A stretch of 64,000 nt of DNA from Terribium retamae (GCF_022347545.1 NZ_JAKREW010000014.1:1-64000), one strand, 5' to 3'; shown: positions 8,086 to 17,441, counted from the first letter of the stretch. Notes: generated by a model from the sequence alone, not told the origin. Numbers and translations are program-made.

Positions 8086-9879
8086 TTAGCCGGGCTTGAC
8101 GCGGTAGAGTTCGAGCGGCTTACCCATGCTGGCGGCTACCGGCTCAAGCCAGGATGGTAACGGCCCCTTCATGAGCGTTGCAAGGAAACCATTTGGTGCC
8201 AGGCCAGCAAGATAACTGGTTTCGGCATCGGCTCGGCAAAGCGCGATCAGGCCGACATGCTGGTCGCGTACGATCCGCTCCGCCTCAGCGGAAGGGCTGC
8301 TGAACGTGTCCAGCACGAGAAGATTGCCTTTGACATTGCGATGATATGGCCCGGCCAACACACGGTGTTGGGTGTGGACGAGGATCGGCGATCCGAGATT
8401 GGATACCGCAAGAACGGTGGTAGCCGGTTGCGTTGCCAGCATTGCATAATCGCCCGGGGCTTCGCAGGTGTAGCGGAGGCTGCTCGCGATCGGCTTCGCT
8501 TTGCCGCCAGCGAACGTTGAGATCGAGGCGGCGCTGACGCTCCAGACGCCGTTTAACGAAACCAGCCAGGCCATGATCATCGCGACCGTGACTTTTGCCG
8601 AAGGTGCTGTCCTCACATTTTCGCGCCAACGAGCCACCCAGCTCCCCAGCGGTATGACGGCGAGCGCGATCGAGAAGTTCGCGCCGCGCACCTGCCAGAC
8701 GCTGACAGCGAAGGCGGCGGCGAGAAGCGTCCCGACGATGCACACCTCGCGGCGGTGGTCGCCTCGCATGAGGCTACGCAAAACGAGTGCAAGGCCGATC
8801 AGCGGCGTGGCATAAGCCCCAATCGCCGTTGCGGGTTTTTCGAGCGCAAGCTGCAGGAAGGATTGCGCCTCGGAGACATTATCCAGCCATAGCGAACGCA
8901 GGCGCGGATCGAGATCGTTGTAGGGGCTGCGCAGACATTGCGGAAAAAGCAGCGTGATCGCGGCAATGACGGCCAGCCCAAGCAGGCACAGTGCGACAGA
9001 TCTGCGCAGCGGACTTGAACGAACAGCGTCAATTGATGCCATTACGGTAAGACCGAGACCCGAAACGGCTGCAAGCACCAGCTGCACGAGGGAAAAGCTG
9101 TCGCAGGCGGCGGTGCTCCAGGCCGCTGGAGCAACGGTTGCTGCAAAGACGGCCGCTGAAATCCCGGCGAAGCCGAGTCCAAAGCCGCGTGCGACATTTG
9201 CCCCATGGTTGTCTCGCAGCAGGAATTCGCCTGCCGCACAAAGGCCGATCGCAGCGACCAGCGGTGCGGTTTCCATGCCGATCGCAAGGGTCGATGCGGC
9301 ACAGGCGCCGGACAGGATCGCTGCCGATTGTCGACCCGGCGCCGCCAGCAGGAAATGCAGGCTCGCTGCAACGAGCATCAGCTGGACGTTATGATGGTCG
9401 ATGTTCCCCGGCTCGCAGATAGCCAGGAAGAAAAGCGCGGCTGCAGCGACCACCAGGGCCGGGAGGGTTGTGAGTTCCCCGCCGAAGCGCCGCGTTGCCC
9501 GGACGAGGAAGAAAACGGTAGGAGCGTATATCAGCGTCGGCCAGACGATCTTTGCAAAGGTTTCAGCGGCGGACGAAGAAAAGCCGAATGTCTCGGCCAC
9601 TGTGATGAGCGCTGCAAGCGGTGCGTCCACCAGACGCGACCAATGCATGATGAAGCCGCCTTTCGGACCCATCCTGTACTGATGCAGATCGAACCAGTCC
9701 TGACCGGCCAGGAGATCGCGTACCTGTACCAATCTGAGCAGGCTGTCATTGTCGCCATTGCCTTCGGTCATAGCCCGAAAGCCACCGCCGGCACTGATAG
9801 CGAGTGCGATGAATGCGGTGACGAATGCCCAGGCAAGGTCGCGCCGCCAGCCGGAAGCCGCATTTTCGGCCGCGTACAT
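8086..9879 (-). CDS. Multi-pass membrane protein, probable GT-C-type glycosyltransferase
   Basis: A 597-residue protein with about ten or more hydrophobic segments in its first 450 residues and a soluble C-terminal part. The first periplasmic loop carries an acidic GDNDSLLRL stretch followed by DWFDLHQYRMGP and MHWSRLVDAPLAA. Acidic residues in this loop are the hallmark of GT-C enzymes (STT3/PglB, mannosyltransferases) that use polyprenyl-linked sugars. A specific family cannot be assigned by eye. The start at 9879 has a GGGGAT box. It is divergent, 110 bp apart, from a GT2-GtrA pair, which supports a shared lipid-linked glycosylation role. Confidence 0.65.
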   Translation of the reverse strand: MYAAENAASGWRRDLAWAFVTAFIALAISAGGGFRAMTEGNGDNDSLLRLVQVRDLLAGQDWFDLHQYRMGPKGGFIMHWSRLVDAPLAALITVAETFGFSSSAAETFAKIVWPTLIYAPTVFFLVRATRRFGGELTTLPALVVAAAALFFLAICEPGNIDHHNVQLMLVAASLHFLLAAPGRQSAAILSGACAASTLAIGMETAPLVAAIGLCAAGEFLLRDNHGANVARGFGLGFAGISAAVFAATVAPAAWSTAACDSFSLVQLVLAAVSGLGLTVMASIDAVRSSPLRRSVALCLLGLAVIAAITLLFPQCLRSPYNDLDPRLRSLWLDNVSEAQSFLQLALEKPATAIGAYATPLIGLALVLRSLMRGDHRREVCIVGTLLAAAFAVSVWQVRGANFSIALAVIPLGSWVARWRENVRTAPSAKVTVAMIMAWLVSLNGVWSVSAASISTFAGGKAKPIASSLRYTCEAPGDYAMLATQPATTVLAVSNLGSPILVHTQHRVLAGPYHRNVKGNLLVLDTFSSPSAEAERIVRDQHVGLIALCRADAETSYLAGLAPNGFLATLMKGPLPSWLEPVAASMGKPLELYRVKPG

Positions 9880-9989
9880 CGCAGAATCCCCAACCCGCAG
9901 ATGTTTTAAACGTAGCCTTAACGGCTTCAACAAATAGTAAAGCCCAGCTCGCTGGCGCTTGGTCGCCCCCGGGCCGGCGAGAAACAGCG

Positions 9990-10982
9990 ATGGTACACGA
10001 AGTCCGCTATGAACCCACGATTGCGGTCCTGCTGCCCTGCTACAATGAGGAGCCGACGATCGCCGACGTCGTGCAGCGGTTTCGCGAGGCGCTGCCGTCC
10101 GCAACCATCTACGTCTACGACAACAATTCGAAAGACCTGACCGCCCTCAGGGCGCGCGCCGCGGGCGCTGTCGTGGTGCGCGAACCAAGGCAGGGCAAGG
10201 GCAATGTCGTACGGCGTATGTTCGCCGACATCGATGCCGACATCTATCTGATGGCAGATGGCGACGGTACCTATGCGCCGGAGGATGCGCCGTTGCTCAT
10301 CAACACGCTGCTCACCGAGCGCTGTGATATGGTTGTCGGTACGAGGCGCGGCGTCACAAACGATGCCGGCCGCCAAGGCCATGCCTTCGGCAACCGAATA
10401 TTCAACAGCCTGTACAAGCGATTGTTCGGGCGCGACTTCACGGACATATTCTCGGGCTACCGTGTCTTCAGCCGGCGTTTCGTCAAGAGCTTCCCGGCGG
10501 TATCCGGGGGATTCGAGGTCGAAACGGAAATGTCGGTGCACGCTTCGCAACTCAAGCTGCCGGTCAGCGAGATCGCGCTCGACTACGGCCGCCGCGTCGA
10601 GGGCTCATCTTCGAAACTGTCGACATGGCGGGACGGCGCCAAAATCCTTTGGATGTTCGCCATGTTGATGAAGGAAACGCAACCCTTGCGCTTCTTCGGG
10701 GCCTTTGCCGAGCTGTTCATGATCGCCGGCTTATTGTTCATGGCGCCAGTCCTGATCGAATATTTCGAGACTGGACTGGTGTCGCGCCTGCCGACCTGGG
10801 TGCTTTCCGTAGCGTTGGTGATCCTGTCCATGCTGATGGCGGTTACCGGGCTGATCCTCGATTCCGTCTCGCGTGGGCGGGCCGAACAGAAACGCCTCGT
10901 CTATTTGTCGCTGTCGGCTGGCCGCCCTGCCGGCGGCGCGGCGAAGTCTCTTGCTTCGGAACGCTCCCAGCACGCGGCATGA
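9990..10982 (+). CDS. Family 2 glycosyltransferase, GtrB/DPM1-like, with C-terminal membrane helices
   Basis: The 330-residue protein has a GT-A domain (about 8-230): IAVLLPCYNEEPTI at the start, the nucleotide-sugar DGDG motif near 86-89 (LMADGDGTYAPED) and SGYRVFSRR near 155. Two hydrophobic segments follow (about 235-255 and 270-295), as in GtrB-type enzymes that charge undecaprenyl phosphate with a sugar on the cytoplasmic face. The ATG at 9990 marks the family N-terminus; an upstream extension has no conserved residues. It overlaps the GtrA gene by 4 bp. Confidence 0.85.
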   Translation: MVHEVRYEPTIAVLLPCYNEEPTIADVVQRFREALPSATIYVYDNNSKDLTALRARAAGAVVVREPRQGKGNVVRRMFADIDADIYLMADGDGTYAPEDAPLLINTLLTERCDMVVGTRRGVTNDAGRQGHAFGNRIFNSLYKRLFGRDFTDIFSGYRVFSRRFVKSFPAVSGGFEVETEMSVHASQLKLPVSEIALDYGRRVEGSSSKLSTWRDGAKILWMFAMLMKETQPLRFFGAFAELFMIAGLLFMAPVLIEYFETGLVSRLPTWVLSVALVILSMLMAVTGLILDSVSRGRAEQKRLVYLSLSAGRPAGGAAKSLASERSQHAA

Positions 10983-11353
10983 AGAGACTGCTGCGCTTCG
11001 GTCTCGTTGGTGGAGTCGGCTTCCTGGCTGATGCGGCGATATTGCAGTCGTTGCTGGCAACGACGCTGCTCGATCCGATCAGTGCCCGGTTGGTATCGAT
11101 CGGCCTCGCGCTGTTCGTCACCTGGCTGCTCAACCGATATCTGACTTTTGCGCCGAGCAGCCGTGGGGCCGTGGTGGAAGGCGCACGTTACGGCGGCGTC
11201 GGTATAGCCAGCAGTGCGCTGAACTATGCCGTCTACGCGGCGCTCATATTGGCGGTCCCATCGATGGTCCCCCTGGCGGCTCTCGCCATTGCCTCCGTGG
11301 TCGCCATGGGGTTTTCATTCCTCGGCTATTCACGGCTGGTCTTCGATCGCTGA
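10979..11353 (+). CDS. GtrA-family membrane protein (probable lipid-linked sugar flippase)
   Basis: A 124-residue protein with four predicted membrane helices. It begins MKRLLRFGLVGGVGFLADAA, and contains LFVTWLLNRYLTF and RYGGVGIASSALNY, typical of the GtrA/DPMS family. GtrA proteins are thought to help move undecaprenyl-phosphate-linked sugars across the inner membrane. Its ATG at 10979 overlaps the stop of the GT2 gene (ATGA). Together they form a GtrA-GtrB pair; the divergent GT-C-like protein could be the third partner that transfers the sugar in the periplasm. Confidence 0.85.
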   Translation: MKRLLRFGLVGGVGFLADAAILQSLLATTLLDPISARLVSIGLALFVTWLLNRYLTFAPSSRGAVVEGARYGGVGIASSALNYAVYAALILAVPSMVPLAALAIASVVAMGFSFLGYSRLVFDR

Positions 11354-11434
11354 CGCTGGCCCCATGCAGCAGGATTGGCAGGAACACGGCAAGCCTATAC
11401 ATGCTGGCGACAGACCTTCTTCTGGAGACCCCGT

Positions 11435-12376
11435 ATGCCGCTGAAAGTCGCCGTCCAAATGGACCATGTCTCGACCGTGAATATCGCGGGCGACACGTCC
11501 TTTGCATTGTCTCTCGAAGCGCAGCGGCGCGGGCATGAACTGTATCACTACACGCCTGACAGGCTGTCGTTGCGCGACGGCAAGGTGTTCGCCCGCATCG
11601 AGGCGATGCAGGTGCGCGACGTGAAAGGCGACCATTTCACACTTGGTGAAGCTGTGCGCACGGATCTTTCGGAGATGGATGTCATTCTGCTCCGTCAGGA
11701 CCCGCCCTTCGACATGAACTACATCACCACCACGCATATTCTGGAGCGCATCCATCCAAAGACGCTGGTGGTGAACGACCCGGCCTGGGTGCGCAACAGC
11801 CCCGAAAAGATCTTCGTCACCGAGTTCGCTGACCTGATGCCGGAAACGTTGATCACCAAGGATCCGCAGGAAGTGTCCGCGTTCCGCAAGGAGTTCGGCG
11901 ACATCATCGTCAAGCCCCTCTACGGCAATGGCGGTGCCGGCATCTTCCATCTGCACGAAGCGGACCGGAATCTGGCTTCCCTCCTTGAAATGTTCGGCCA
12001 GCTGTTCCGCGAGCCCTATATTGTCCAGCGGTACCTGAAGGATGTGCGCAAGGGCGACAAGCGCATCATCTTGATCGATGGTGAACCGGTCGGGGCGATC
12101 AACCGTGTGCCAGCCGAATTCGAGTCGCGTTCCAACATGCATGTCGGGGGCCGCGCCGAGAAGACCGAACTGACCGCACGCGAGCGCGAGATCTGCGCGC
12201 GCATCGGCCCTTCCTTGAAGGAACGCGGCTTCATCCTTGTCGGCATCGATGTCATTGGCGACTACATGACCGAGATCAACGTAACCTCGCCGACGGGCAT
12301 TCGAGAAGTAAAGCGCTTCGGCGGCGCCGACATCGCAGCGCTGTTCTGGGATGCCGTCGAGGCCAAGCGCGGCTAG
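11435..12376 (+). CDS. gshB: Glutathione synthetase
   Basis: A 313-residue ATP-grasp enzyme that joins gamma-glutamylcysteine and glycine. It shows the GshB N-terminus ([20 protein letters not shown]), [15 protein letters not shown] near 90-105, the ATP-binding [13 protein letters not shown] near 153-165, and the C-terminal [19 protein letters not shown] with the metal-binding Asp, Glu and Asn. The length is typical. The ATG at 11435 follows a GGAG box. It stands alone, followed by comM. Several glutathione S-transferases lie elsewhere in the window. Confidence 0.95.
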   Translation: MPLKVAVQMDHVSTVNIAGDTSFALSLEAQRRGHELYHYTPDRLSLRDGKVFARIEAMQVRDVKGDHFTLGEAVRTDLSEMDVILLRQDPPFDMNYITTTHILERIHPKTLVVNDPAWVRNSPEKIFVTEFADLMPETLITKDPQEVSAFRKEFGDIIVKPLYGNGGAGIFHLHEADRNLASLLEMFGQLFREPYIVQRYLKDVRKGDKRIILIDGEPVGAINRVPAEFESRSNMHVGGRAEKTELTAREREICARIGPSLKERGFILVGIDVIGDYMTEINVTSPTGIREVKRFGGADIAALFWDAVEAKRG

Positions 12377-12496
12377 CTGCCTTGCAGCCGTACCCCTTTG
12401 TTCCTGTATTGTTCTTGATCTGAACAGGAAACCATGCTTTTTTGACCCTGTGGCCATTCCGGCCACGCGGACGGGGTGTCCGCCTTGGGGGCTTCG

Positions 12497-14029
12497 ATGG
12501 TTTCGCGCGTTCGCACGGTGGCGTTCCAAGGCATCGAGGCCGTTCCGGTCGATGTCCAGGTGATGATCGCGCCGGGCAAGGTCGGCATGTCGATCGTTGG
12601 CCTGCCCGACAAGGCCGTGGCCGAGAGCCGCGAGCGCGTTCAGGCCGCTCTCCATGCCTCGGGCCTATCGATGCCGGCCCGCAAGGTGACAGTGAATCTG
12701 GCGCCGGCTGATCTGCCCAAGGAGGGCAGCCACTACGATCTGCCGATTGCGCTTGGCCTGATGGCCGCACTCGGCGCCATTCCTGGCGACATGCTGGCTT
12801 CTTATGTCGTTCTGGGGGAACTTTCGCTGGACGGCACGATCGCGGCGGTTGCGGGTGCTTTGCCTGCGGCGGTCGGCGCCAATGCCGAGGGACGTGGTTT
12901 GATCTGTCCGCGAGCATGCGGTGCCGAGGCGGCCTGGGCAGGCGCCGATATCGATATCATCGCGCCGCACAGCCTGATTGCCATGGCCAATCATTTTCGC
13001 GGCACGCAGGTATTGTCGCGCCCGGAACCTGGTGTCCATCGCAGCGCCCGCGACTTGCCGGACCTTGCCGATATCAAGGGCCAGGAAAGTGCCAAGCGCG
13101 CACTGGAGGTGGCGGCGGCCGGCGGACACAATATGCTGATGGTCGGCCCGCCGGGCTCCGGCAAGTCGATGTTGGCACAGCGCCTTCCCTCGATCCTGCC
13201 GCCACTGGAGCCGAAGGAATTGCTGGAGGTCTCGATGATAGCCTCCGTTGCCGGCGAACTCGCCGAAGGAAAGCTGACCGACCGGCGACCATTTCGTGCG
13301 CCGCATCACTCGGCCTCGATGGCGGCGATGGTCGGTGGCGGATTGAGAGCTCGCCCCGGCGAGATTTCGCTGGCCCATAATGGCGTTCTTTTTCTCGACG
13401 AATTCCCGGAATTCACGCCGCAAACCCTCGATGCCTTGCGCCAGCCATTGGAAACCGGCGACTGCATGATCGCGCGCGCCAATCACCGCGTCACTTATCC
13501 TGCGCGCATCCAACTCATCGCAGCGATGAACCCATGCCGGTGCGGCATGGCAGGCGAACCCGGCTATCGCTGCCTGAGGGGCGAGCGCTGCCGGACCGAC
13601 TATCAGGCCCGCATCTCGGGTCCACTGCTCGATCGTATCGATCTCAGGGTCGACGTACCGGCCGTCTCGGCCAGCGACCTCATCCGACCGAGCCAGCCCG
13701 AGACGAGCGCGGTGGTTGCCGAACGGGTGGCGCGGGCACGCAACATCCAGCGCAGGCGTTTCGAAGTCCGGGGCATCACGGGCGTTACGCTCAATGCCCA
13801 TTGCTCGCCAGCCTTAGTCGAAGCGATTGCAACACCGGACGCCGCAGGCCTCGCACTGCTTAGCGAAGCCAGCGAAAAACTCGGCTTTTCCGCGCGGGCC
13901 TACCACCGCGTGCTGAAAGTGGCGCGCACCTTGGCCGATCTCGATGATTGCGAAACCGTCGGGCGCATTCACCTCGCCGAAGCGATTTCCTACCGCATGG
14001 CTTCAGGCCGCTTGTCGCAGGCGGCATAG
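12497..14029 (+). CDS. comM: YifB/ComM-family AAA+ ATPase (Mg-chelatase-like)
   Basis: The 510-residue protein has an N-terminal Lon-protease-like (ChlI) domain (about 20-140), an AAA+ core with the Walker A motif GPPGSGKSML near 217-226 and the Walker B motif GVLFLDEFPEF near 296-306, and a C-terminal Mg-chelatase domain. The Cys-rich NPCRCGMAGEPGYRC stretch of this family is present. ComM is a hexameric helicase that promotes branch migration during integration of donor DNA in natural transformation; its role in rhizobia is not established. I favour the ATG at 12497 because the family starts MVSRVxTVAFxGIE. Confidence 0.92.
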   Translation: MVSRVRTVAFQGIEAVPVDVQVMIAPGKVGMSIVGLPDKAVAESRERVQAALHASGLSMPARKVTVNLAPADLPKEGSHYDLPIALGLMAALGAIPGDMLASYVVLGELSLDGTIAAVAGALPAAVGANAEGRGLICPRACGAEAAWAGADIDIIAPHSLIAMANHFRGTQVLSRPEPGVHRSARDLPDLADIKGQESAKRALEVAAAGGHNMLMVGPPGSGKSMLAQRLPSILPPLEPKELLEVSMIASVAGELAEGKLTDRRPFRAPHHSASMAAMVGGGLRARPGEISLAHNGVLFLDEFPEFTPQTLDALRQPLETGDCMIARANHRVTYPARIQLIAAMNPCRCGMAGEPGYRCLRGERCRTDYQARISGPLLDRIDLRVDVPAVSASDLIRPSQPETSAVVAERVARARNIQRRRFEVRGITGVTLNAHCSPALVEAIATPDAAGLALLSEASEKLGFSARAYHRVLKVARTLADLDDCETVGRIHLAEAISYRMASGRLSQAA

Positions 14030-14069
14030 GACGCCTGTCCTTGCGATGCGCAGAGAGTGTAGCCCGTTA

Positions 14070-14160
14070 GAGCATTTTGTAGCCAAGTGGAATCACTTGG
14101 CGTTACAAAAATGCGGCGAAACACGCCCTTAGAGCGTTTGTGAAAAACGGAAACGCTCTA
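14070..14160. repeat. RIME-like intergenic mosaic repeat, modules A + C
   Basis: Module A (about 14070-14114) is an imperfect palindrome built on CCAAGTG/CACTTGG, flanked by TTTGTA/TTACAAA. Module C (14131-14160) is a hairpin with AGAGCGTTT/AAACGCTCT arms. The same A+C combination recurs at 37596-37690. It lies between the convergent comM and BTLCP genes and could also act as a bidirectional terminator. Confidence 0.8.
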
Positions 14161-14167
14161 GGTGTCG

Positions 14168-14791
14168 TTACTGAACCGCGCCGACCAGCACCTGTTGGCC
14201 ATCGCGGATGGAAACCCAGCGGCCGGTGTCTTCGATCGCCTGACGCTTCAGGAAGCGATAGCCGCTCTGATCCCAGGGTTTGACCTTGTCGGTCAGGTTG
14301 TCGAGCACCAGATCGCCCTTGTCGGTCCGCACGGTCAACACCGCATGGCCTTCGCCATCGGGCTTGCGAACCACCGTCACCAATAGGTTGGCCAGCGAAA
14401 CGCCCTGCCTGGCCAGCCTGCGGCGCTTTTCGAGCACATAGTCCTCGCAATCGCCGACGCCCTTGTCCGGATAGGCCCAGACCTCGTCCTTGCCGTAGAT
14501 ATCCTGGTCGCTCAGCGGCTTGACTGCGGCATTCACCGCAGCGGTTACCCTTGCCAGCTTGTTCCAGAGTGCCGAGGTCAGCCTTGCGGGCGCCAGGTCC
14601 TTGGGGTGAACCGAACATTCGGCCGGTCGCGTCTTGCAGAATTCATAGTGGCCGATCGGCTGGGTGGTTCGGCCGCCTGTCGCCATGGCTCCGGCTGCCG
14701 ATGCCGAAGGCATCGCCCAGATCGCTGCAGCCAGCCCAATCGCGGCCGCCGCAAAGACACGCAAACCTTGCGTCGCTGGTGAGGAGTTCAT
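14168..14791 (-). CDS. Secreted transglutaminase-like cysteine peptidase (BTLCP family)
   Basis: The 207-residue protein starts with a signal peptide (about 1-33, ending ASA). The papain-like triad can be placed at Cys115 (GVGDCEDYVLEKRR), His149 (GEGHAVLTV) and Asp164 (LVLDNL). This matches the bacterial transglutaminase-like cysteine proteinase family, related to LapG, a periplasmic protease that cuts biofilm adhesins under c-di-GMP control. No LapD or adhesin gene is next to it, although a GGDEF/EAL gene lies 6 kb away. The substrate is unknown. Confidence 0.88.
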   Translation of the reverse strand: MNSSPATQGLRVFAAAAIGLAAAIWAMPSASAAGAMATGGRTTQPIGHYEFCKTRPAECSVHPKDLAPARLTSALWNKLARVTAAVNAAVKPLSDQDIYGKDEVWAYPDKGVGDCEDYVLEKRRRLARQGVSLANLLVTVVRKPDGEGHAVLTVRTDKGDLVLDNLTDKVKPWDQSGYRFLKRQAIEDTGRWVSIRDGQQVLVGAVQ

Positions 14792-15040
14792 AGTCCCCCG
14801 CTCGCCCCTGTTATTAACGAAACGTTAATGACTATTTACATGGCGTGTCAATTGATCCTTACGGCGGATTCGCCGAAAGGGTTAATCAGGCCTCGGTCAT
14901 TGCGGTGATTGCGCAACAGTGGACGAAAGCGATTTTCGCCTGGATGCCAGATCCAGCCCAAAAAGCAGCACGCGCTGGACGATTTCCTAGAAAACAGTCC
15001 TTGCGTGCAGCAAGCGGCCCGCAGCTTCAAAAAGACGTGA

Positions 15041-16318
15041 TCAGGCTTGAGCCGGCTTGGTTGCCTTCCGCTTCACCGCAACCTTGCTGTTACGGCCGTA
15101 GCTGGTGATGAAATCTACGATACGCGGCACGATCTCGGCACGGAAGCGGGAGCCGTTGAACACGCCGTAGTGGCCGACAGCCGGCTGCATGTAGTGCGCC
15201 TTCATGTCGGCAGGAATATTTGCGCACAGGCTGTGCGCAGCCTCTGTCTGGCCGAGCCCCGAAATATCATCGTTCTCGCCCTCGACCGTGAACAGGGCGA
15301 CATTGCGGATGGAGCCCGGGTCGATCTTGGTACCACGGTGCTTCATCTGTCCTTTCGGCAAGGAATGGCGCACGAACACCGTTTCCACCGTTTGCAGGTA
15401 GAATTCGGCGGTCAGATCCATCACCGCCAGATATTCGTCGTAGAACTCGCGGTGCTTCTCGGCACTGTCGCCGTCGTTCTTCACCAGATGCATGAAGAAG
15501 TCCTTGTGGGCGATGATATGCCGGTCAAGGTTCATGCTCATGAAGCCGGAAAGCTGCAGGAAACCGGGATAGACATCGCGGCCGAAGCCCGGCACCGGCC
15601 AGGGTGCCTGCATGATGACGTTGTCGCGGAACCAGTCGATGCCCTTTTCTTCGGCCAGCAGGTTGACCGCGGTCGGGTTGCGGCGCGTGTCGATCGGCCC
15701 GCCCATCAACGTCATGGTGGCCGGCGCGAAACGATCGCCGCGCGCTTCCATCAGTGCCACCGCCGCAAGAACCGGCACCGAAGGCTGGCACACCGCCATC
15801 ACATGGGTGTCAGGGCCCAATGCGTGCAGCATCTCGATCACGTAGTCGATGTAGTCGTCGAGATCGAAAGGGCCGGCGGAAAGCGGCACCATGCGGGCGT
15901 CGACCCAGTCGGTGATGTACACCTCGGCATGAGGCAGCATCGCCTCCACCGTGCCGCGCAGCAGTGTCGCGTAGTGGCCCGACATCGGCGCCACGATCAG
16001 GAGCTTGGGGTCGGCGCGTCGGCCTGTCGGCACTTCACGCTGGAAGTGGATCAGATTGCAGAAGGGCTTTGACCAGACGGTGCGTTCGACAACCGGCACC
16101 GTCTTCCAGTCGACCACGGTTTTGTCCAGGCCGAAAGCCGGCTTGCCATAGCGACGGGTCGTGCGTTCGAATAATTCCGCCGTTGCGGCCACCGAACGGC
16201 CCCAGGGCGTGTGCGAAAACGGGTTCAAGGGGTTGGTGTAGAGAACCCGCACTGCTTCGGCGTAAGCACGCGCTGGCTGCAAGGCAGCATGGTTCATCTC
16301 GTAGAACTGATAGAACAT
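15041..16318 (-). CDS. phaZ: Intracellular polyhydroxyalkanoate depolymerase
   Basis: A 425-residue PHB depolymerase that mobilises cytoplasmic polyhydroxybutyrate granules. The nucleophile region reads MAVCQPSVPVLAAVAL with Cys177 in the lipase-box position, as in the Cys-type intracellular PhaZ of Ralstonia. Family stretches APMSGHYATLLRGT and TDWVDARMVPLS are present, and the C-terminus is Lys/Ala rich (KVAVKRKATKPAQA). It has no signal peptide, consistent with an intracellular role. The gene is monocistronic; a TGC-rich palindrome about 90 bp upstream may be a regulatory site. Confidence 0.93.
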   Translation of the reverse strand: MFYQFYEMNHAALQPARAYAEAVRVLYTNPLNPFSHTPWGRSVAATAELFERTTRRYGKPAFGLDKTVVDWKTVPVVERTVWSKPFCNLIHFQREVPTGRRADPKLLIVAPMSGHYATLLRGTVEAMLPHAEVYITDWVDARMVPLSAGPFDLDDYIDYVIEMLHALGPDTHVMAVCQPSVPVLAAVALMEARGDRFAPATMTLMGGPIDTRRNPTAVNLLAEEKGIDWFRDNVIMQAPWPVPGFGRDVYPGFLQLSGFMSMNLDRHIIAHKDFFMHLVKNDGDSAEKHREFYDEYLAVMDLTAEFYLQTVETVFVRHSLPKGQMKHRGTKIDPGSIRNVALFTVEGENDDISGLGQTEAAHSLCANIPADMKAHYMQPAVGHYGVFNGSRFRAEIVPRIVDFITSYGRNSKVAVKRKATKPAQA

Positions 16319-16405
16319 TAAAAACGGTCTCCGCTGCCCTCGGAAAGAAGGGCTACAAGCGGCCCAGCCGCTTCACTCTGTCGCAACGAAGTTAACAAGA
16401 AATTG

Positions 16406-16416
16406 TTGCGGCGCAA
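16406..16416. promoter_or_regulatory. Candidate PhaR-like palindrome upstream of phaZ
   Basis: The perfect palindrome TTGCG-G-CGCAA lies about 90 bp upstream of phaZ within an ATTG...CAAT context. PHB regulators of the PhaR type bind TGC-rich palindromes, so this is a plausible but unproven operator. The element is short and could be chance in GC-rich DNA. Confidence 0.3.
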
Positions 16417-16558
16417 TAGATCACGTTGCGTGAGTTATCCCCATACTTTGGGCCAAAACCTTGAAAAAGGTCGAACAAGCAGCCCAGCCGGCTATGGGTG
16501 CAGATGCGAAGGCACACCTCGGCGGGGTGGGGCGACGGCGAACGGTTTCTGCGTCGCG

Positions 16559-16594
16559 AATCAAAAGCGCCGCAACTGGGCGGCGCTTTTGATT
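16559..16594. terminator. Bidirectional rho-independent terminator
   Basis: A perfect 15-bp inverted repeat (AATCAAAAGCGCCGC) with a 6-base loop; each strand has a GC-rich stem followed by TTTTGATT. It lies 20 bp downstream of the RlpA-like gene on the minus strand and is its likely terminator. The remaining sequence up to phaZ (16319-16558) shows no gene. Confidence 0.8.
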
Positions 16595-16613
16595 GGTTGC
16601 GGATGTGGTCGGA

Positions 16614-16976
16614 TCAGACCCTGGCCATGCAGACGGCGGCGTGACCGGAGCTGACGAAGCCCAGCTGTCGTGCCGCACCGCGCGACAGATCCAGCACGCG
16701 ACCCTTGATGAAGGGGCCTCGGTCGTTGATGCGCACGACGACGCTCTTGCCGTTGTTTTTGTTGGTAACCTTGAGCCGGGTGCCGAAAGGCAGGCTGCGA
16801 TGTGCGGCGGTCATGGCGGAAGGGTTCATGCGCTCGCCCGAAGCGGTCTTTGAATGCAAGGCATACCAGGAAGCGCGGCCGCACTGTGCAGCGGCAGAGG
16901 AGGTGGACGCGCCGGCGACAAGGCCGACCGCGACTGTGGCCGCGGCAAGCGCGGCCTTCTTCTTGTTGATTGTCAT
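16614..16976 (-). CDS. RlpA-like double-psi beta-barrel protein
   Basis: A 120-residue exported protein with a signal peptide (about 1-29, [10 protein letters not shown]) and a single DPBB domain. It has [52 protein letters not shown] and a C-terminal [10 protein letters not shown]. RlpA proteins are lytic transglycosylases acting on peptidoglycan without peptide stems; this one lacks the SPOR domain of E. coli RlpA, so septal targeting is not expected. The start at 16976 begins the signal peptide; a longer frame to 17192 has none. Confidence 0.85.
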   Translation of the reverse strand: MTINKKKAALAAATVAVGLVAGASTSSAAAQCGRASWYALHSKTASGERMNPSAMTAAHRSLPFGTRLKVTNKNNGKSVVVRINDRGPFIKGRVLDLSRGAARQLGFVSSGHAAVCMARV

Positions 16977-17098
16977 TCCGGGGGAACGGCTCCGTTGATC
17001 GAATAGGAGGCCGTTAGGGGCAAATGCGGCGGCAAATCTGGCGTGTTTCGGGCGATTTCGTGGCGCGTGCACACGTTTTGAAACACCGGGAAACAGTC

Positions 17099-17118
17099 TG
17101 TCAGAATATTGTCTGACA
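17099..17118. repeat. Inverted repeat TGTCAGA-6-TCTGACA in 465-bp gene-free gap
   Basis: A perfect 7-bp inverted repeat with a 6-base AT-rich spacer lies about 120 bp upstream of the RlpA-like start. It has operator-like geometry but no known regulator. The surrounding 16977-17374 contains no credible coding sequence. Confidence 0.4.
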
Positions 17119-17374
17119 ATTTTGCAGTTGAGATTACGAATCGCAGTGCCGGAAGACAGAATCGCCTTAGCGGGCGAGAGTCTGATCTCCAAGTAAAATT
17201 CTGGAATTTCTCAGTGTAATCTCTGCTGTTGTGCAATCACACCAGGAGCGGCCGAGAGTGCATTATTGGGCCTGTTCAAAACAGGCGACGCTGTTCACAG
17301 CTGAGAGGGATCATCTCGGGTGATTAAACAAGCTTCGGTTGCGTGGCGATGGCCGGCGACGCTTGCCGGAAATT

Positions 17375-17397
17375 AAAAAAGCCCGGCAATGCCGGGC
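17375..17397 (-). terminator. Rho-independent terminator of tRNA-Leu
   Basis: On the minus strand GCCCGGC, loop ATT, GCCGGGC is followed by six T residues. It lies 45 bp beyond the 3' end of the tRNA-Leu gene, in the right orientation. Confidence 0.85.
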
Positions 17398-17441
17398 TTC
17401 TTAAATGCTAGCCGCTCCTTGTCGAAGCAACTGCGGAAACT

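Noticed and set aside
12401..12430. TTCCTGT/ACAGGAA inverted repeat as a gshB terminator
   Set aside because: The stem is short and AT-rich, the loop is long, and the T-run is seven bases away; too weak to call.
11330..12655. 441-codon minus-strand open frame over gshB
   Set aside because: gshB on the plus strand has all glutathione synthetase motifs; the antisense frame has none.
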